The notes beneath the pieces were generated by a model. The model worked only from the letters and a program-made list of their open reading frames with translations. It did no database searches and was not told where the DNA came from. Shown piece after piece: positions 21,738 to 31,680 of a DNA stretch of 64,000 nucleotides; position 1 is the first letter of the stretch, and each line of letters opens with the position of its first letter. The stretch is from Tenodera sinensis (Eukaryota; Arthropoda; Insecta; Mantodea; Mantidae). The translations under genes and the position numbers were made by a program. Location: the NCBI GenBank assembly GCA_030765045.1, contig CM060962.1:145398525-145462524 (forward strand). The letters are read 5' to 3'.

Positions 21738-21965
21738 GCCCGCCTCTGTGGTGTGGTGGTAGAGTGTCTCCCTCACATTCATGAGGTCCCGAGTTCGAAT
21801 CTTGGTTAGGGTGAGTCATCCCGAGAAGGCTTTTTCCGAGGTTTTCCCTTATCCTGAGAAGACGAATGTCGGTTAACTTTAAGCTCTATGCACCTCAGGC
21901 TCATTTTACACATTTCATTTATCGTCCAATATGACATAACGTTGGAGCACGTTAATATACAAACA
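21738..21965 (+). mobile_element. tRNA-derived SINE
   Basis: The head CCCGCCTCTGTGGTGTGGTG resembles a tRNA 5' part with an A box, and CCCGAGTTCGAATCTTGG carries the B box at about 21788-21803. The body runs through GAGAAGGCTTTTTCCGAGG, then TTTTCCCTTATCCTGAGAAG. The tail (ATCGTCCAATATGACATAAC, GTTGGAGCACGTTAATA) also occurs at 22110-22165. RNA polymerase III would initiate at the head. It is not a tRNA gene because the acceptor stem does not close. Confidence 0.8.
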
Positions 21966-22069
21966 AAAAGTGTGTCAACGTCAAAGCAGAATACGGTATC
22001 TAACTTCTGGAATCTCTATTCGCAAATAGCTTAATTTACCTAAGATAGTGGTCTGAGCATGGCATGTGA

Positions 22070-22165
22070 AGGAGAACCAATGTCCTCCTCTCTCCTTCAT
22101 CCTTTTTCCAACTAGTACGCTCCGATATGACACAATGTTGGAGGACGTTAATTATAATAATAATA
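22070..22165 (+). mobile_element. SINE tail fragment with (TAA)n end
   Basis: TACGCTCCGATATGACACAA, then TGTTGGAGGACGTTAATTAT matches the 3' tail of the SINE at 21738. It ends in TAATAATAATAA, a probable simple-repeat tail. A second copy of the same tail only 150 bp away suggests a 5'-truncated insertion. Confidence 0.6.
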
Positions 22166-22234
22166 ATTTAAAAAATGCTATAAACTTAATCAAAAGGCAC
22201 ACACTCAGAATGTTAAAGCACTTGCATAAGAAAA

Positions 22235-22670
22235 ATCTGTGTGATTCATTCGCATGACTTTACACCCGCTATCAAGTATTTTGGTTCCCTTCCCCTCGCT
22301 ATTCCTTCAAAAGCTTATTTTTCTGTCTACTTCGTATTAATCGAGATATACATTTGTAAAAATCGGATACATAACGCATTTTGTTGTAGGTACAATGGAT
22401 ATACATGAGACTGGCGCGATAGTCAAAGCTTTAAAAATCAAGCCACTATAAGCTGGCTTTGAAATATACTATTTATATCACCAAAAGGATGGCAACTTAA
22501 TACTCAAGAAATCTATGATAAAGTCTTCACAAATTTAAACCCATAGCAACGAATATATCGGAAATAGTTAATGCCAAAATGTTTTAATGGGATCTAAACT
22601 ATTCGTGTAATAAATGTTTGTCTATATCTTGGGGTTTCACGGTTTTACAAAGGCAAACAAAAGTGATTCA
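22235..22670 (+). repeat. Family X repeat, degenerate left half
   Basis: TTCGCATGACTTTACACC, CTATTCCTTCAAAAGCTTAT, ATCGAGATATACATTTGTAA, GTAGGTACAATGGATATACA, GCGATAGTCAAAGCTTT and CACGGTTTTAC match successive X segments up to the centre, then similarity ends. Confidence 0.6.
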
Positions 22671-23586
22671 GTATAACAGGCCTTTCCAACTTGAGCACCC
22701 AGCGCTGGGGCGTGCCGGTGCGGCACTCAGCGGCCCCGGGGTCTTCCCCACGTAGCGTATACTGCGACTGCATGTGTACAATCACTCATAAAAGAAACTG
22801 GGGTCACGTTTCGAAAGAACGAGTCACGTATGCTCTGTTAGGGTCATCCCTAAGTAGAGGGAGCAAGGGTCGTGTGAGGTCAAAGGTCTCATTTACCAAA
22901 GTAGCAGGCAAGCGACTGGTTTTTGAATAACTGAGGGAGGATCAAAGAAGAAGTAACTCTACAATTTTAGCACAGGGCATTTCTGCAATTTAAACACGTA
23001 TGTCAGACGATACGTTTGCTAATTTAATTAAGGATATTCATTGCTGCTATAATGCTTCTTTTTATAGCAACTATTACAAACAAATTGTGTTTAAATAGCT
23101 ATAAAATTAAATTACATAATGCTCCAAGTTTTGCTCTTGACAAACAAATGTTATGGGCAAAACGGCAGTAGTAATGGAAGTAGTTTAACATCATACTACT
23201 CTAGCATTACATAGCACCCTAAAAGGTTAATAGCAACAATTTTAACTTTCCAAGCTTACATCAGTGGAAGTACTATGAACCATAGGATACACGTGAAAGC
23301 AATGTTTTGTTTACATATGGTTATAATCAACTATTCAACTGCAAATGAATATTAATTGGTTTATACCTGTAAAATGAAAGAAATTCAGTTAACTAAATAA
23401 TTGTATCCTATACTTTTTGAATGATGTAAAAAACTGAAGATCTGAAAAACAAACTTTCCCGTTTTAGATAGAATCCGGAAAGAAACAACAAACATCCGCT
23501 AGTATTTTAACCTCTGTACTTTAGTTTTAGAAGCCGGCGATATCAAGCTCTGGTTATTCACATTAATGTATTTCAGACCTGCTTTT
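22671..23586. other. Unassigned spacer with a GC-rich start
   Basis: 22680-22930 is clearly GC-richer than its surroundings (CAGCGCTGGGGCGTGCCGGT) and begins CAGGCCTTTCCAAC, which looks like the terminal sequence of some hAT elements. No matching right end was found. The rest is plain AT-rich DNA. Confidence 0.3.
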
Positions 23587-23907
23587 ATGCTATCCAGGGT
23601 TGCCAACATTTAAAAGTAAAATTATCGTACCAGCCACTCAAAATTATAGATTTGGATTCAAAATTATCGTACATCATAAAGCAAATGCTACAACAATAAA
23701 AATATCAGTATAATACTTATGAAAATATAAGAGTAATGATGTTTATTATATCCACTTACAAGATTGATGACCTCAACAAATATTATAGCTTTAGCACTTA
23801 TGTTTCTCGTACTATTCATGTGAAAGTTCAGCTTCCTCAACCGTTGCAACATTGCACCAATTTGTTGTTGAGATAAACCTTAACATCTTCTCGGTGACTT
23901 GCAGGTT

Positions 23908-24352
23908 TTAAGATCTACCACGTTCTTTCATAAGTTGAGACGACAAAATGAGTTCATTTACCGTATCTAGTGCCAATCTGTTTCTAACTTTGGTTTTTAT
24001 TAAACCCACTTTAGAAAAAAGAACTTTTACAAGAAGTGCTTCTGTAGGGCAAGGAAACCACGATAATGCAAAGGCCGCTAGTTCTTTGAAATCAGTATTT
24101 CCACCAAGGTGACATATGTGTAACAGCACTCCAGAAACTGTCAGGTTCAGGCATGTTCTTTATTTCACACGGAATAGCACGTATTCCGAGTTTTCTACAC
24201 TGGTCGTCAATTTTCTGAACAGTGCCGCCTTCTTTGAGATTATCAGACCTGGGCACACTGGCAATAAGAGGATAAGGGGTAGTAGGCTTAGTAGCCATGG
24301 TGTGGAGACAGACAATGAGGACAAAAGTGGTGTTATTTGTAATTGGTTTCAC
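23908..24352 (-). pseudogene. hAT transposase C-terminal dimerisation domain fragment
   Basis: Minus strand. QKIDDQCRKLGIRAIPCEIK and EPDSFWSAVTHM, then a frameshift near 24110, then FKELAAFALSWFPCPTEALL, VKVLFSKVGLIKTKVRNRLA and DTVNELILSSQLMKE. This is the classic hAT C-terminal motif (LPxSxAxxERxFSxxxxIKTKxRNRL), with PCPTEALLVKVLFS replacing PHSNADVERVFS, so the conserved ER pair is lost. Nothing N-terminal of this domain survives. Confidence 0.8.
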
Positions 24353-24395
24353 TTCGCTGGAGTGACAAACCAGTGAAAATGATATTTTGCTGATA

Positions 24396-24470
24396 TCGAA
24401 CTATCATACATTCAAATTATCGAACTATCATACATTCAAATTATCGAACTATCATACATTCAAATTATCG
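24396..24470. repeat. Three tandem copies of a 24-bp unit inside the hAT derivative
   Basis: The unit ATTATCGAACTATCATACAT plus TCAA is repeated three times with almost no change, adjacent to ATTATCGTAC motifs. Probably a local amplification of the subterminal repeat. Direct adjacency without spacers rules out a CRISPR array. Confidence 0.9.
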
Positions 24471-25016
24471 TACACCCCAATAATTATCGTACGGGTTGAC
24501 AACCATCGTACAAACATTAAAATTATCGTATGTCCACATAATTATCGTACGAGTTGGCAACAATGATGCTATCTCAGGGGCTCGAAATTCATGTGCTAGA
24601 AACATCCGAGTGTCTCCTTTCGAGAACTAAATCCATCTACTAGAAACGCCGGCATCTATACATGTAATATTTGGGATGTTCCCAAATTCCCATCCACTGC
24701 GTTTTACTTCATGTGCAGTGGGTATATATTTAGAAGTCACATATCAAATTACGCTCTATATTGCCTGTTCACAGTCAAACTAAGAAATCAACATGCTTTA
24801 GTCTTTCGTTCAAACAAAATCCATTGGTGCTTACCTTTAATTCTTCCATACTCTTCGGAGAATACGAAAAAGTACAGGGCTTTCGAATTGGTTCTTCACC
24901 GCCGCACGGCCTTTTGCCTGTGCGAGTTTGAAGCTGCCGCGGCCGGGTTTGCCGCTACTAACGAGCCGCACGTAAAACATGTATAAAAATCTTACCTTAT
25001 AGAAAATGCTGGAAAT

Positions 25017-25238
25017 GTCGTGAACGATGGTTTAATCGATCCAGAGCTTCTGTTCTTTTCAGATGACGCGTGGTTTCATCTAAATGGTCGCGTGAACACT
25101 CATAACAGTCGGTATTGGGCATCTCAAAATTCACATCGCGTTCAAGAAATCCCTCATTATGACCGGAGAGTTGGAGTTTGGTGTGCTGCTAGCGCGACGA
25201 ATAATTGGTCCAATATTTTACGACCAGACTGTAAATAA
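25017..25238 (+). pseudogene. Mariner-like transposase fragment, left arm
   Basis: Reads VNDGLIDPELLFFSDDAWFH, then LNGRVNTHNSRYWASQNSHR, then VQEIPHYDRRVGVWCAASAT. This is the first catalytic D block of a mariner/Tc1-type transposase and its downstream strand-helix segment. It is open for 72 codons but is only an internal piece with no start, DNA-binding domain or other catalytic acids. Confidence 0.8.
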
Positions 25239-25386
25239 AGAAGTACCGAAATGACATTTTGACCCCATTTTTTTCGTGAACTGACAGAAGAAGAGAAATC
25301 ATATGGGTGGTTTCAACAAGATTCTGTTACTGCAAATACAGATCGTGACTGAAAAAATGGGGTCAAAATGTCATTTCGGTACTTCT

Positions 25387-25608
25387 TTATTTACAGTCTG
25401 GTCGTAAAATATTGGACCAATTATGCGTCGTGCTAACAGCACACCACACTCCAAATCTCCGATCATAATGAGGGATTTCTTGAACGCGATGTGAATTTTG
25501 AGATGCCCAATACCGACTGTTATGAGTGTTCACATGACCATTTAGATGAAACCACGCCTCATCTGAAAAGAACAGGAGCTGTGGATCGATTAAACCATCG
25601 TTCACGAC
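25387..25608 (-). pseudogene. Mariner-like transposase fragment, right arm
   Basis: The inverted duplicate of the left-arm fragment on the opposite strand (VNDGLIDPQLLFFSDEAWFH and onward). The few substitutions relative to the left arm show the arms have diverged slightly since duplication, without losing the frame. Confidence 0.8.
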
Positions 25609-25752
25609 ATTTCCAGCATTTTCTATAAGGTAAGATTTTTATACATGTTTTACGTGCGGCTTGTTAGTAGCGGCAAACCCGGCTGCGGCAGCTTCAAACT
25701 CGCACAGCCAAAAGGCCGTGCGGCGGTAAAGAACCAATTCGAAAGCCCTGTA

Positions 25753-26250
25753 TAACATAATAGTAATGGTGGTAATAATAATAGTAATAATAACAATAGT
25801 AGCGGCGGCGCTGGTGGTAATTCAAGTGGTGGTGCTCAAGTAATGTATAGTTAAACGAACAAATATATACTTCTAAACAGAAAGAAGGTAGCTTATTACT
25901 CCTAAGTCGAAAAAAAGAGAAACTTTATCCCCAGATTTGAACACTCGACCATTGCAGTATTAATCCCGAACACTATCCGTTACATCAGAACGAACTATAG
26001 ATCGGCTGTGCTATTTCTGTGCGTTTGCTCTCCCTGGTACTCACCTCTTGTCTCTCCCACACTTCCGTCGAAAGGGTAAACAAAGTTCACTGAACAGCTG
26101 TGCGTGATGCGGCCCCTAGATACTTTTGAGAGGCAGTGTACACAGACAGTAAGATTAAAATATTCTCCCCCCCCCCCCTCTCTCTCTCTCTCCTCAACAG
26201 AGAAGTGGTGTTAAATAGGATATAGCAGGCAGGGGAGCAGTCATTATAGC
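25753..26250. other. Unassigned spacer with simple repeats
   Basis: An imperfect (TAA/TGG/GGC)n stretch at about 25762-25845 and a C-run with (TC)n at about 26166-26190. No coding signature. Confidence 0.5.
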
Positions 26251-26255
26251 TTCTC

Positions 26256-26950
26256 CTTCGTTACAAAATGTTTAATTCTTCGTGGAAAGATATATATTTT
26301 CTTTCCAATACCGAAAGGAAAGCCCAATGCTTAATTTGTCAAATTAACGATATGGCACACAAACTGAAAAAGCACCATCAAAGTTCCAAACAAAGTCGAT
26401 AAAACTACAGTACGACGCAATCTTAAAAGACAGGTACTACCAACATGGGCGTCGCGAACGGGGGGCAAGGGGGGGCCGCGGCCCCACCTTGGAAGTTGGT
26501 GACCTTAATGTGCAATCAATTACTGACTATTAAACTATTATTTTAATTAAGAACAATTGTTATTTAGCACAAATCAATACTGTTATCTGCAACAAATATA
26601 AATTTTGACATAAAATAATGAATTAATAATATCTGATTGAAAACTTCCAACATGTGCTCCCCCCCCCCCCTGGAAAAAAGTATGCCGACGCTCATGGCTA
26701 CCAACCACTATAGCTGTGTTTTAATTAAATTTTACAAAGTTGTTAATCAACAGGAATTTTCCAAAAGTCATCCATTGCCTTAAAGTTTGTGTCAACGTTC
26801 GGTACAACGTATGCGTGCGAAAACATGTTTTCAATTATGAATTTAAATAAAAGTAAAAGCAGGATGCTGCCTTAGAGGTAGTGCTACTAACTTCTACTAC
26901 CAAATCTGCTGTATCGAATATTCATAAATTAGTTGCCACAAAATGACGTC
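26256..26950 (+). pseudogene. Deletion derivative of another hAT transposase (N-terminal finger joined to C-terminal domain)
   Basis: The ATG at about 26269 opens MFNSSWKDIYFLSNTERKAQ then CLICQINDMAHKLKKHH, a BED-type finger (CxxC then H...H). After the MITE insertion (26444-26696), the C-terminal dimerisation block appears at about 26780: LKFVSTFGTTYACENMFSIM, NLNKSKSRM, then SAVSNIHKLVATK. The usual motif is FGSTYxCEQxFSxMxxxKSKxRSRL. The catalytic domain between them is gone. Confidence 0.7.
26444..26696. mobile_element. hAT-like MITE, copy 1 (253 bp)
   Basis: It begins CATGGGCGTCGCGAACGGGG and ends with the inverse of CATGAGCGTCGGC. Flanks ACTACCAA (26436-26443) and GCTACCAA (26697-26704) form an 8-bp duplication with one change. 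The interior is AT-rich and non-coding, bounded by a G run and a C run. A second copy at 58053-58314 has a perfect 8-bp duplication. It interrupts the hAT derivative around it. Confidence 0.88.
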
Positions 26951-27239
26951 AAAAATCTAAATGTAAATGTACACAAAGGTAACCAAAATATATGGTGTGT
27001 TGTCATTAATAAAGGCTGGAGGCCTGTGCGTTTTCCCGTAGGTACACTGCACATGAACTTCAGTGTTATCATTCGCGCATGCAAACAACTGCAGGTTGGT
27101 ACAGCCTGACCATGAAAACTGCCTCACTGCAGCACAACCTACAAGCATCATAAACTATGCATTCTGGAATAGCACTTAAACGCTTATACATACTGCTATT
27201 TATTATCTATAATACCGACACAGAGTGCATGGCTTACAC

Positions 27240-27790
27240 TGTACATTCGTCAGTTATTAAATGTGAAATTTCGACGCCTATCACTGAAGCAGTTTTTAAA
27301 CAGTGAAAAACTTCTTTCTACGTCACACGATGTCAGAGGTGCAAATGTAAAGCATTCCACTCTGTCGACTGGCGTGTTCTCGTTCTTACTCATTTTCAAA
27401 ATTTCACACACAGCTTAACAACCAGTATTTTTTGTTTACGACTTTCTGGAATTTAGCTTTCACCTTTTCGATACCTGGCACAAGAGGTATCCTATTAATT
27501 GAATTAGCTAAGCCTTCTATTATGCTTATGTTCTTGGACATTTCCAAACCCGGTTTTTTCTAGTCGTTTAATAGCTTTGAGCAACACTGCAAAATTGTTG
27601 GATATGAACTGAAGATTTTCAGATAGTTCATGCCATATCAGAGACTTTGCAGTTACAACAGCAGACGAATCTGCATCACATAGAGCTCTAATCACATTTA
27701 CAATTTCATTGTAATGCACCACATAATACGCGACGGCCTCTATTCAAGTACCCCATCTTGTAATTATTGGCGTCTGCATACACTTGCAAG
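27240..27790 (-). pseudogene. hAT transposase C-terminal fragment, relative of the 15.7/31.1-kb element
   Basis: Minus strand. PIITRWGT then IEAVAYYVVHYNEIVNVIRA, matching LTRWGTWVDAVLYYAEHIEL of the larger element. It continues ENLQFISNNFAVLLKAIKRL; then stops and a frameshift; then FAPLTSCDVERSFSLFKNCF and SDRRRNFTFNN, the dimerisation motif with the conserved CDVERSFS intact. N-terminal parts are absent. Too diverged to be a copy of the same element. Confidence 0.78.
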
Positions 27791-28080
27791 GCAATGCTTC
27801 ACTGGTTTGCAGAGTACCACGTTACGTTGTTTTCGACTCTTGCTTCTAGTAGCAGTTGTTTGTACATTTGATGGCCGTGCTGTACTTCTGACGTCATTCA
27901 TACTCTGCGTCCAGCTAACCTGTATCGTATGCGAACGCACATACCTCCAGCCTTTAATCATTAATAATTATTTTGGTAAGCTGCACACTGACTTGACTAC
28001 CTGTATCCCATTCAACCGTAAATGGAACATTCACGTCACCGCAGGTACTTTGATTAACGCTACTTTAGGTCCTGCTTCTG
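27791..28080. other. Unassigned spacer
   Basis: Mixed composition. Open frames on both strands have no family motif. Confidence 0.35.
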
Positions 28081-28084
28081 CCAT

Positions 28085-28235
28085 TTCAACGTCCCCCCCC
28101 CCCCCCTCTTCCTCTAAAAAATTGCTGTTTCATTTTTGGGAACCTTAAAACGTACATTTACACTAAGATCTCCACATGTCATTTCTGAGTAAAATGCAAT
28201 TCTTCCTCTACCTACTATGGGTAGGTGGTCGAGAG
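28085..28235 (+). repeat. Family X right-end fragment
   Basis: A C-run, then CTTAAAACGTACATTTACAC, GTAAAATGCAATTCTTCCTC and TACCTACTATGGGTAGG match the last 130 bp of X in plus orientation. Confidence 0.55.
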
Positions 28236-28250
28236 CGTAATAAGAAGTAT

Positions 28251-28251
<1 letters not shown>

Positions 28252-28328
<77 letters not shown>
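28252..28328. repeat. (GT)n microsatellite
   Basis: About 38 near-perfect GT units, just outside the end of the X fragment rather than at its internal site. Confidence 0.97.
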
Positions 28329-28329
<1 letters not shown>

Positions 28330-28690
28330 TGTTTGGGCATTAAAGAAGAACCTGGAATGCATTACATTTGATCTTGCACTTTAACAATTTAAAATATAAA
28401 TGCCTAGGGCAGAAGCAATCAGCATTGAAGTATTTTGCTTATGGGATAGCTTATTAATTAAAGTACTTGCTTATCCATGGATCTCAAAGCCAAATTAATT
28501 GAAAGCTTGCAATTTTAGATGTATCAAAGATCACTTCAAAACGTATTTAAGTTTACAGAGTTAAGAAATTTAAAGAATCTACGTAACCAAAATGCCTTTA
28601 AGAACAACTTATTTTGCTTACTTTCACTCCTTGTTGCGATATGGAATTATCTTCTGGGATAATTCAGCATAAAGCATATATTACAAAAAA
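28330..28690. other. Unassigned spacer
   Basis: AT-rich, ending in an A-run (28684-28696) at the border of the next X copy. Confidence 0.35.
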
Positions 28691-29090
28691 AAAAAAATGT
28701 GATGTGTTGCACTCACATGACTTTCTCTACTCTTGTACTAACTATTCTTACACACTCTTATTCCTCTATCTTCACCGTGTTAGTTGAGATAAACATATGC
28801 AAAAATTATCTTATTGCTAATTTTACTGTAGCTGCAAGGGGAATATGGGCATACAGTAGGCTTAGAGCGATAGTCAAATCTTTTAAAGCTGGTCGCTATA
28901 TGAAGGCTTAGAAATTCCATTCTCTTTGCACGACGATATAAAAATGTGAATAACGGCTTTTTATTTGAGAAAAGTTCAAGTATTGCAAAACTCACACAAA
29001 TATCAAGAAATATCTCCGAAATGGTTCTCTACAAAAAATGCATTTGATCATAAATTCTGTTTTAACGAGATATACATTTTTATATACCAT

Positions 29091-30631
29091 GTAATTTATT
29101 TCAGCTTCACATTATCACAATTGTATGTACATAACTTTACATTGATTACCTCCTTTCTTCTGATAATAAACAAAAATAACAAAAGAATTCCGTCAACAAT
29201 TCCGCCCAAAAATGCAATAAATTTACCGTACAAAATTGAAACAACCCACAAAGTACAATCTTTGATTTGCCTCTGGTGCAAATATAAATCAATACCGTGG
29301 TTAGCTACTATATTACACACCAGGTATCTCTTTGAGCTCCTAACACAGAAGTAACTATAACTAAGTTACCTATATCAAATTTACTGTTGGGCATCCTTTT
29401 CATCTTCCAACTTCGTGATTCTCTTATGCTTCTCATACATTTTTCATTCGTCCTTCCTAACAATTCTCCTAGTTTTCTAATCACCGCGGCATTGTTTAGA
29501 TTTCCTATTTTCATCCTTCATACTTCTCTTGGTACTTTTGACCACCTAGCTGGTACCCATTTTTCCCTCCAAACTTTGGTCCTTTCACAGTCCATAATAA
29601 GGTACAAATCCTTTTCTGTTTCCTCGCACATAGGGCACTTCTGCGGGTCCATTCCCTGTTTCATAGCCCTCAATCCTATTGCCCCAGATCTAAACCATGT
29701 CCACCCTTCCTTTCCAATTTATTACACACATCAATATATTTCTCTTTGCCCCAGTCTTTCTTAATTTGTCTGCACAATGTCAAGGTTATCTTATCCCCAA
29801 TATTACTAAATATCTCTTGAATATTTATATCCTCAATTCTTTGTTTAATCCCCTTCGAAAGCTTTTGCTCTAAAATGTCTCTGTTTCTCCAAACGCTCCC
29901 CATTCCTATTTCTTCTATAATCCTCTGCACCGATGAAGCCCAACTATCCGGTGCTAATGTTGTTGCTTGCATTATCAAACAGTTTTACTAAATTCTGATC
30001 ATCTAACGCTCTTACCCGATACCAATATTTTAACAATGTTACCATAATTAACCCTTTACTTCCTGTGCTCCCTAATTCTAACAGTGCAACGCCCTTGGTA
30101 ACCCTAAAATCAAGCGACAAAAACTTCTGAGTATTAAATCCACCCCTAGCCACCCTTCTTCATATCCCCATATTTCTATCCCATATAACATGTTTGCTTC
30201 TACTATTACCTTATACACTCTTTCTAACCATTTAACTTGTATCCCCGGAATTTTGGAAACAAGCTCTAATCCCCCTCATGGCCACTTTGCCCTTTGATAA
30301 CACAACTCTCTTTTGATCCTGCCATTTTCCATTACTACTAACTGTACCCCCAAGTACTCAATGTTTCTCACTATGGCTATTTCCTGTCCTCTCATCTACA
30401 TCTTTTCAATGTATACCCCTTTTTAAGAACCATAATCCTGGTGTTCTTTTAGTTTATCTTAAGCCCTCAACTTTTACAGAACCTCTCCAAAACATTTATG
30501 GCTCTTGATAATAATTAAATTCGTAAGAAAATTTAATAAATCCTAATATTGCTACTATGATTCTAAAAGCTGCTACAATCCTCCAATTGATATAGACCCC
30601 ACCACCAGATCATTCGCAAATAGAAACATTT
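29091..30631 (-). mobile_element. 5'-truncated LINE inserted in family X
   Basis: The minus-strand LINE tail runs from just before the reverse transcriptase FADD motif to a 3' end with AATAAA (29095-29100). ACATTTTTATATA on the left and ACATTTTATATA on the right are a probable 12-13 bp target duplication. About 250 bp of 3' UTR lie between the last ORF and the signal. Confidence 0.8.
29310..30605 (-). pseudogene. LINE reverse transcriptase C-terminus with zinc knuckle, several frameshifts
   Basis: Minus strand. LFANDLVVGSISIGGL (catalytic FADD changed to FAND), then MRGLELVSKIPGIQVKWLER, VYKVIVEANMLYGIEIWGYE, KGVALLELGSTGSKGLIMVT, LLKYWYRVRALDDQNLVKLF, and the knuckle CPMCEETEKDLYLIMDCERT. 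Fragments lie in different frames with several stops. The layout fits an R1- or RTE-like protein. The first D of the catalytic pair is mutated to N, so this copy is dead. Confidence 0.78.
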
Positions 30632-31680
30632 TATATAGATAAGATTTGGTCTATCTCCTCCGTAGGTATTACTAGTTATGCAAAGGTCATCCAGAGTAAA
30701 CAGGACCACATAGGCTATAGCCAGAAAATTCAAAATATACATTTTATTTGCCATAAAAATACCTTAAACATATAGCATTTTAATCAAACTCGTTAGAGCC
30801 ATTTCTAAGAAAATCAAAACTTTCAAAAATTTTCCACTTAGAGGGTAGTTTAGGGTGGAGGAATTTTCTTCAAAATCTTTGTGTCGTATACTTAAAAGAT
30901 ATTAAACTTAATACCAATTTCCGGTGAAATCTCGACATCGAAATTTTGGGTCGAATATAATACTTCCCCTACTTAGTATACGTAGTAGTGAAAGTGAAAG
31001 TGAAAAGGCCACATGTATTATTTGAGACATTGGACCCTGTCGTTCCTGTACGCCATTATTTAAATGAATTTGAATTTGAATACATATATTTTCCGTTGAG
31101 CTACCTGTCTTATGGATAATTATAACTAGGGCTAGGAAGTTCATGCATTTGCATGTTTTTTCATAGGGGTTAAAAATGTATGCTTTTACATTATGTGCAC
31201 GAATTATGGCATTTTCAGTTGTTTGGACATGATTTTATAGTGCACATAACTGCATATTTTCTTGATTTTTGATAAATGCATATTATTTCAATATTATAGC
31301 CCCTATATTGCATATTTTAATGATTGTTATGCTTTTTTATTTTATTTTTTTTTTTTTTTTCATCTGGATTATATTTTTCATATTGATAGTATTCCACGTG
31401 ATGATGCAACTCACGAGGTGACGAGAACTAATGCTGAGTCATGTTGTCATACAATGAATTCCCCTTTCATTATATGTATGTGCATAGAGAATAATCAGTG
31501 CGTTATCTGAGAAGTTTATATTAACAAAGATAAAGTGTAGGTCAACGTTTTGAGCAGCACGATTATAACAACTCTTGCCTGCCCACCAGTAGTTGTGTCG
31601 TGGTCTTCAAGCGTAACAGTGTTATGAACTGGTTCCCACCAAATTAAAGTAGGCGTATAAAATGTTAAAAAGCTCTTCAA

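Larger units (their letters stand above)
23595..24565 (-). mobile_element. Deletion derivative of a hAT transposon (971 bp) with perfect 8-bp duplication
   Basis: Ends CAGGGTTGCCAAC (left) and CATTGTTGCCAAC (inverse of the right end) form 13-bp terminal repeats. Both sides carry ATGCTATC (23587-23594 and 24566-24573). Only the transposase C-terminus remains. The subterminal regions are filled with repeats of ATTATCGTAC, all in the same orientation at both ends. Similar terminal GTTGGCAACCCTA lies at 63858-63870. Confidence 0.9.
24876..25750. mobile_element. Foldback element: palindromic mariner-like derivative (398-bp arms, 78-bp loop)
   Basis: Left arm 24876-25273 and right arm 25352-25750 are nearly identical inverted copies. 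Both begin with CAGGGCTTTCGAATTGGTTC at the outer ends, and the whole is bounded by TA at 24874-24875 and 25751-25752. Each arm contains a transposase fragment reading toward the centre (FFSDDAWFHLNG in the left, FFSDEAWFHLNG in the right; the D before AWF or EAW is the first catalytic acid). The loop holds the next codons, up to the WFQQDS-like second block. The family matches the remnant at 7960-8715. Such a structure can fold as RNA into a 400-bp hairpin. Confidence 0.92.
28693..30995 (+). repeat. Family X repeat split by a LINE (28693-29090 and 30632-30995)
   Basis: It starts TGATGTGTTGCACTCACATG and ACTTTCTCTACTCTTGTACT, one of the best-preserved left ends, and runs to the central segment at about 29085. 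It resumes at 30632 with ATAAGATTTGGTCTATCTCC, then ends CTACTTAGTATACGTAGTAG. The microsatellite and about 100 bp around it are deleted in this copy (AATACCAATTTCCGGTGAAA). Confidence 0.88.

Noticed and set aside
22691..22930. 79-codon frame in the GC-rich patch as a gene
   Set aside because: No homology, no splice context; composition explains the open frame.
24396..24470. Regular 24-bp direct repeats as a CRISPR array
   Set aside because: Units are adjacent with no spacers, only three copies, inside a hAT element of a eukaryotic genome.
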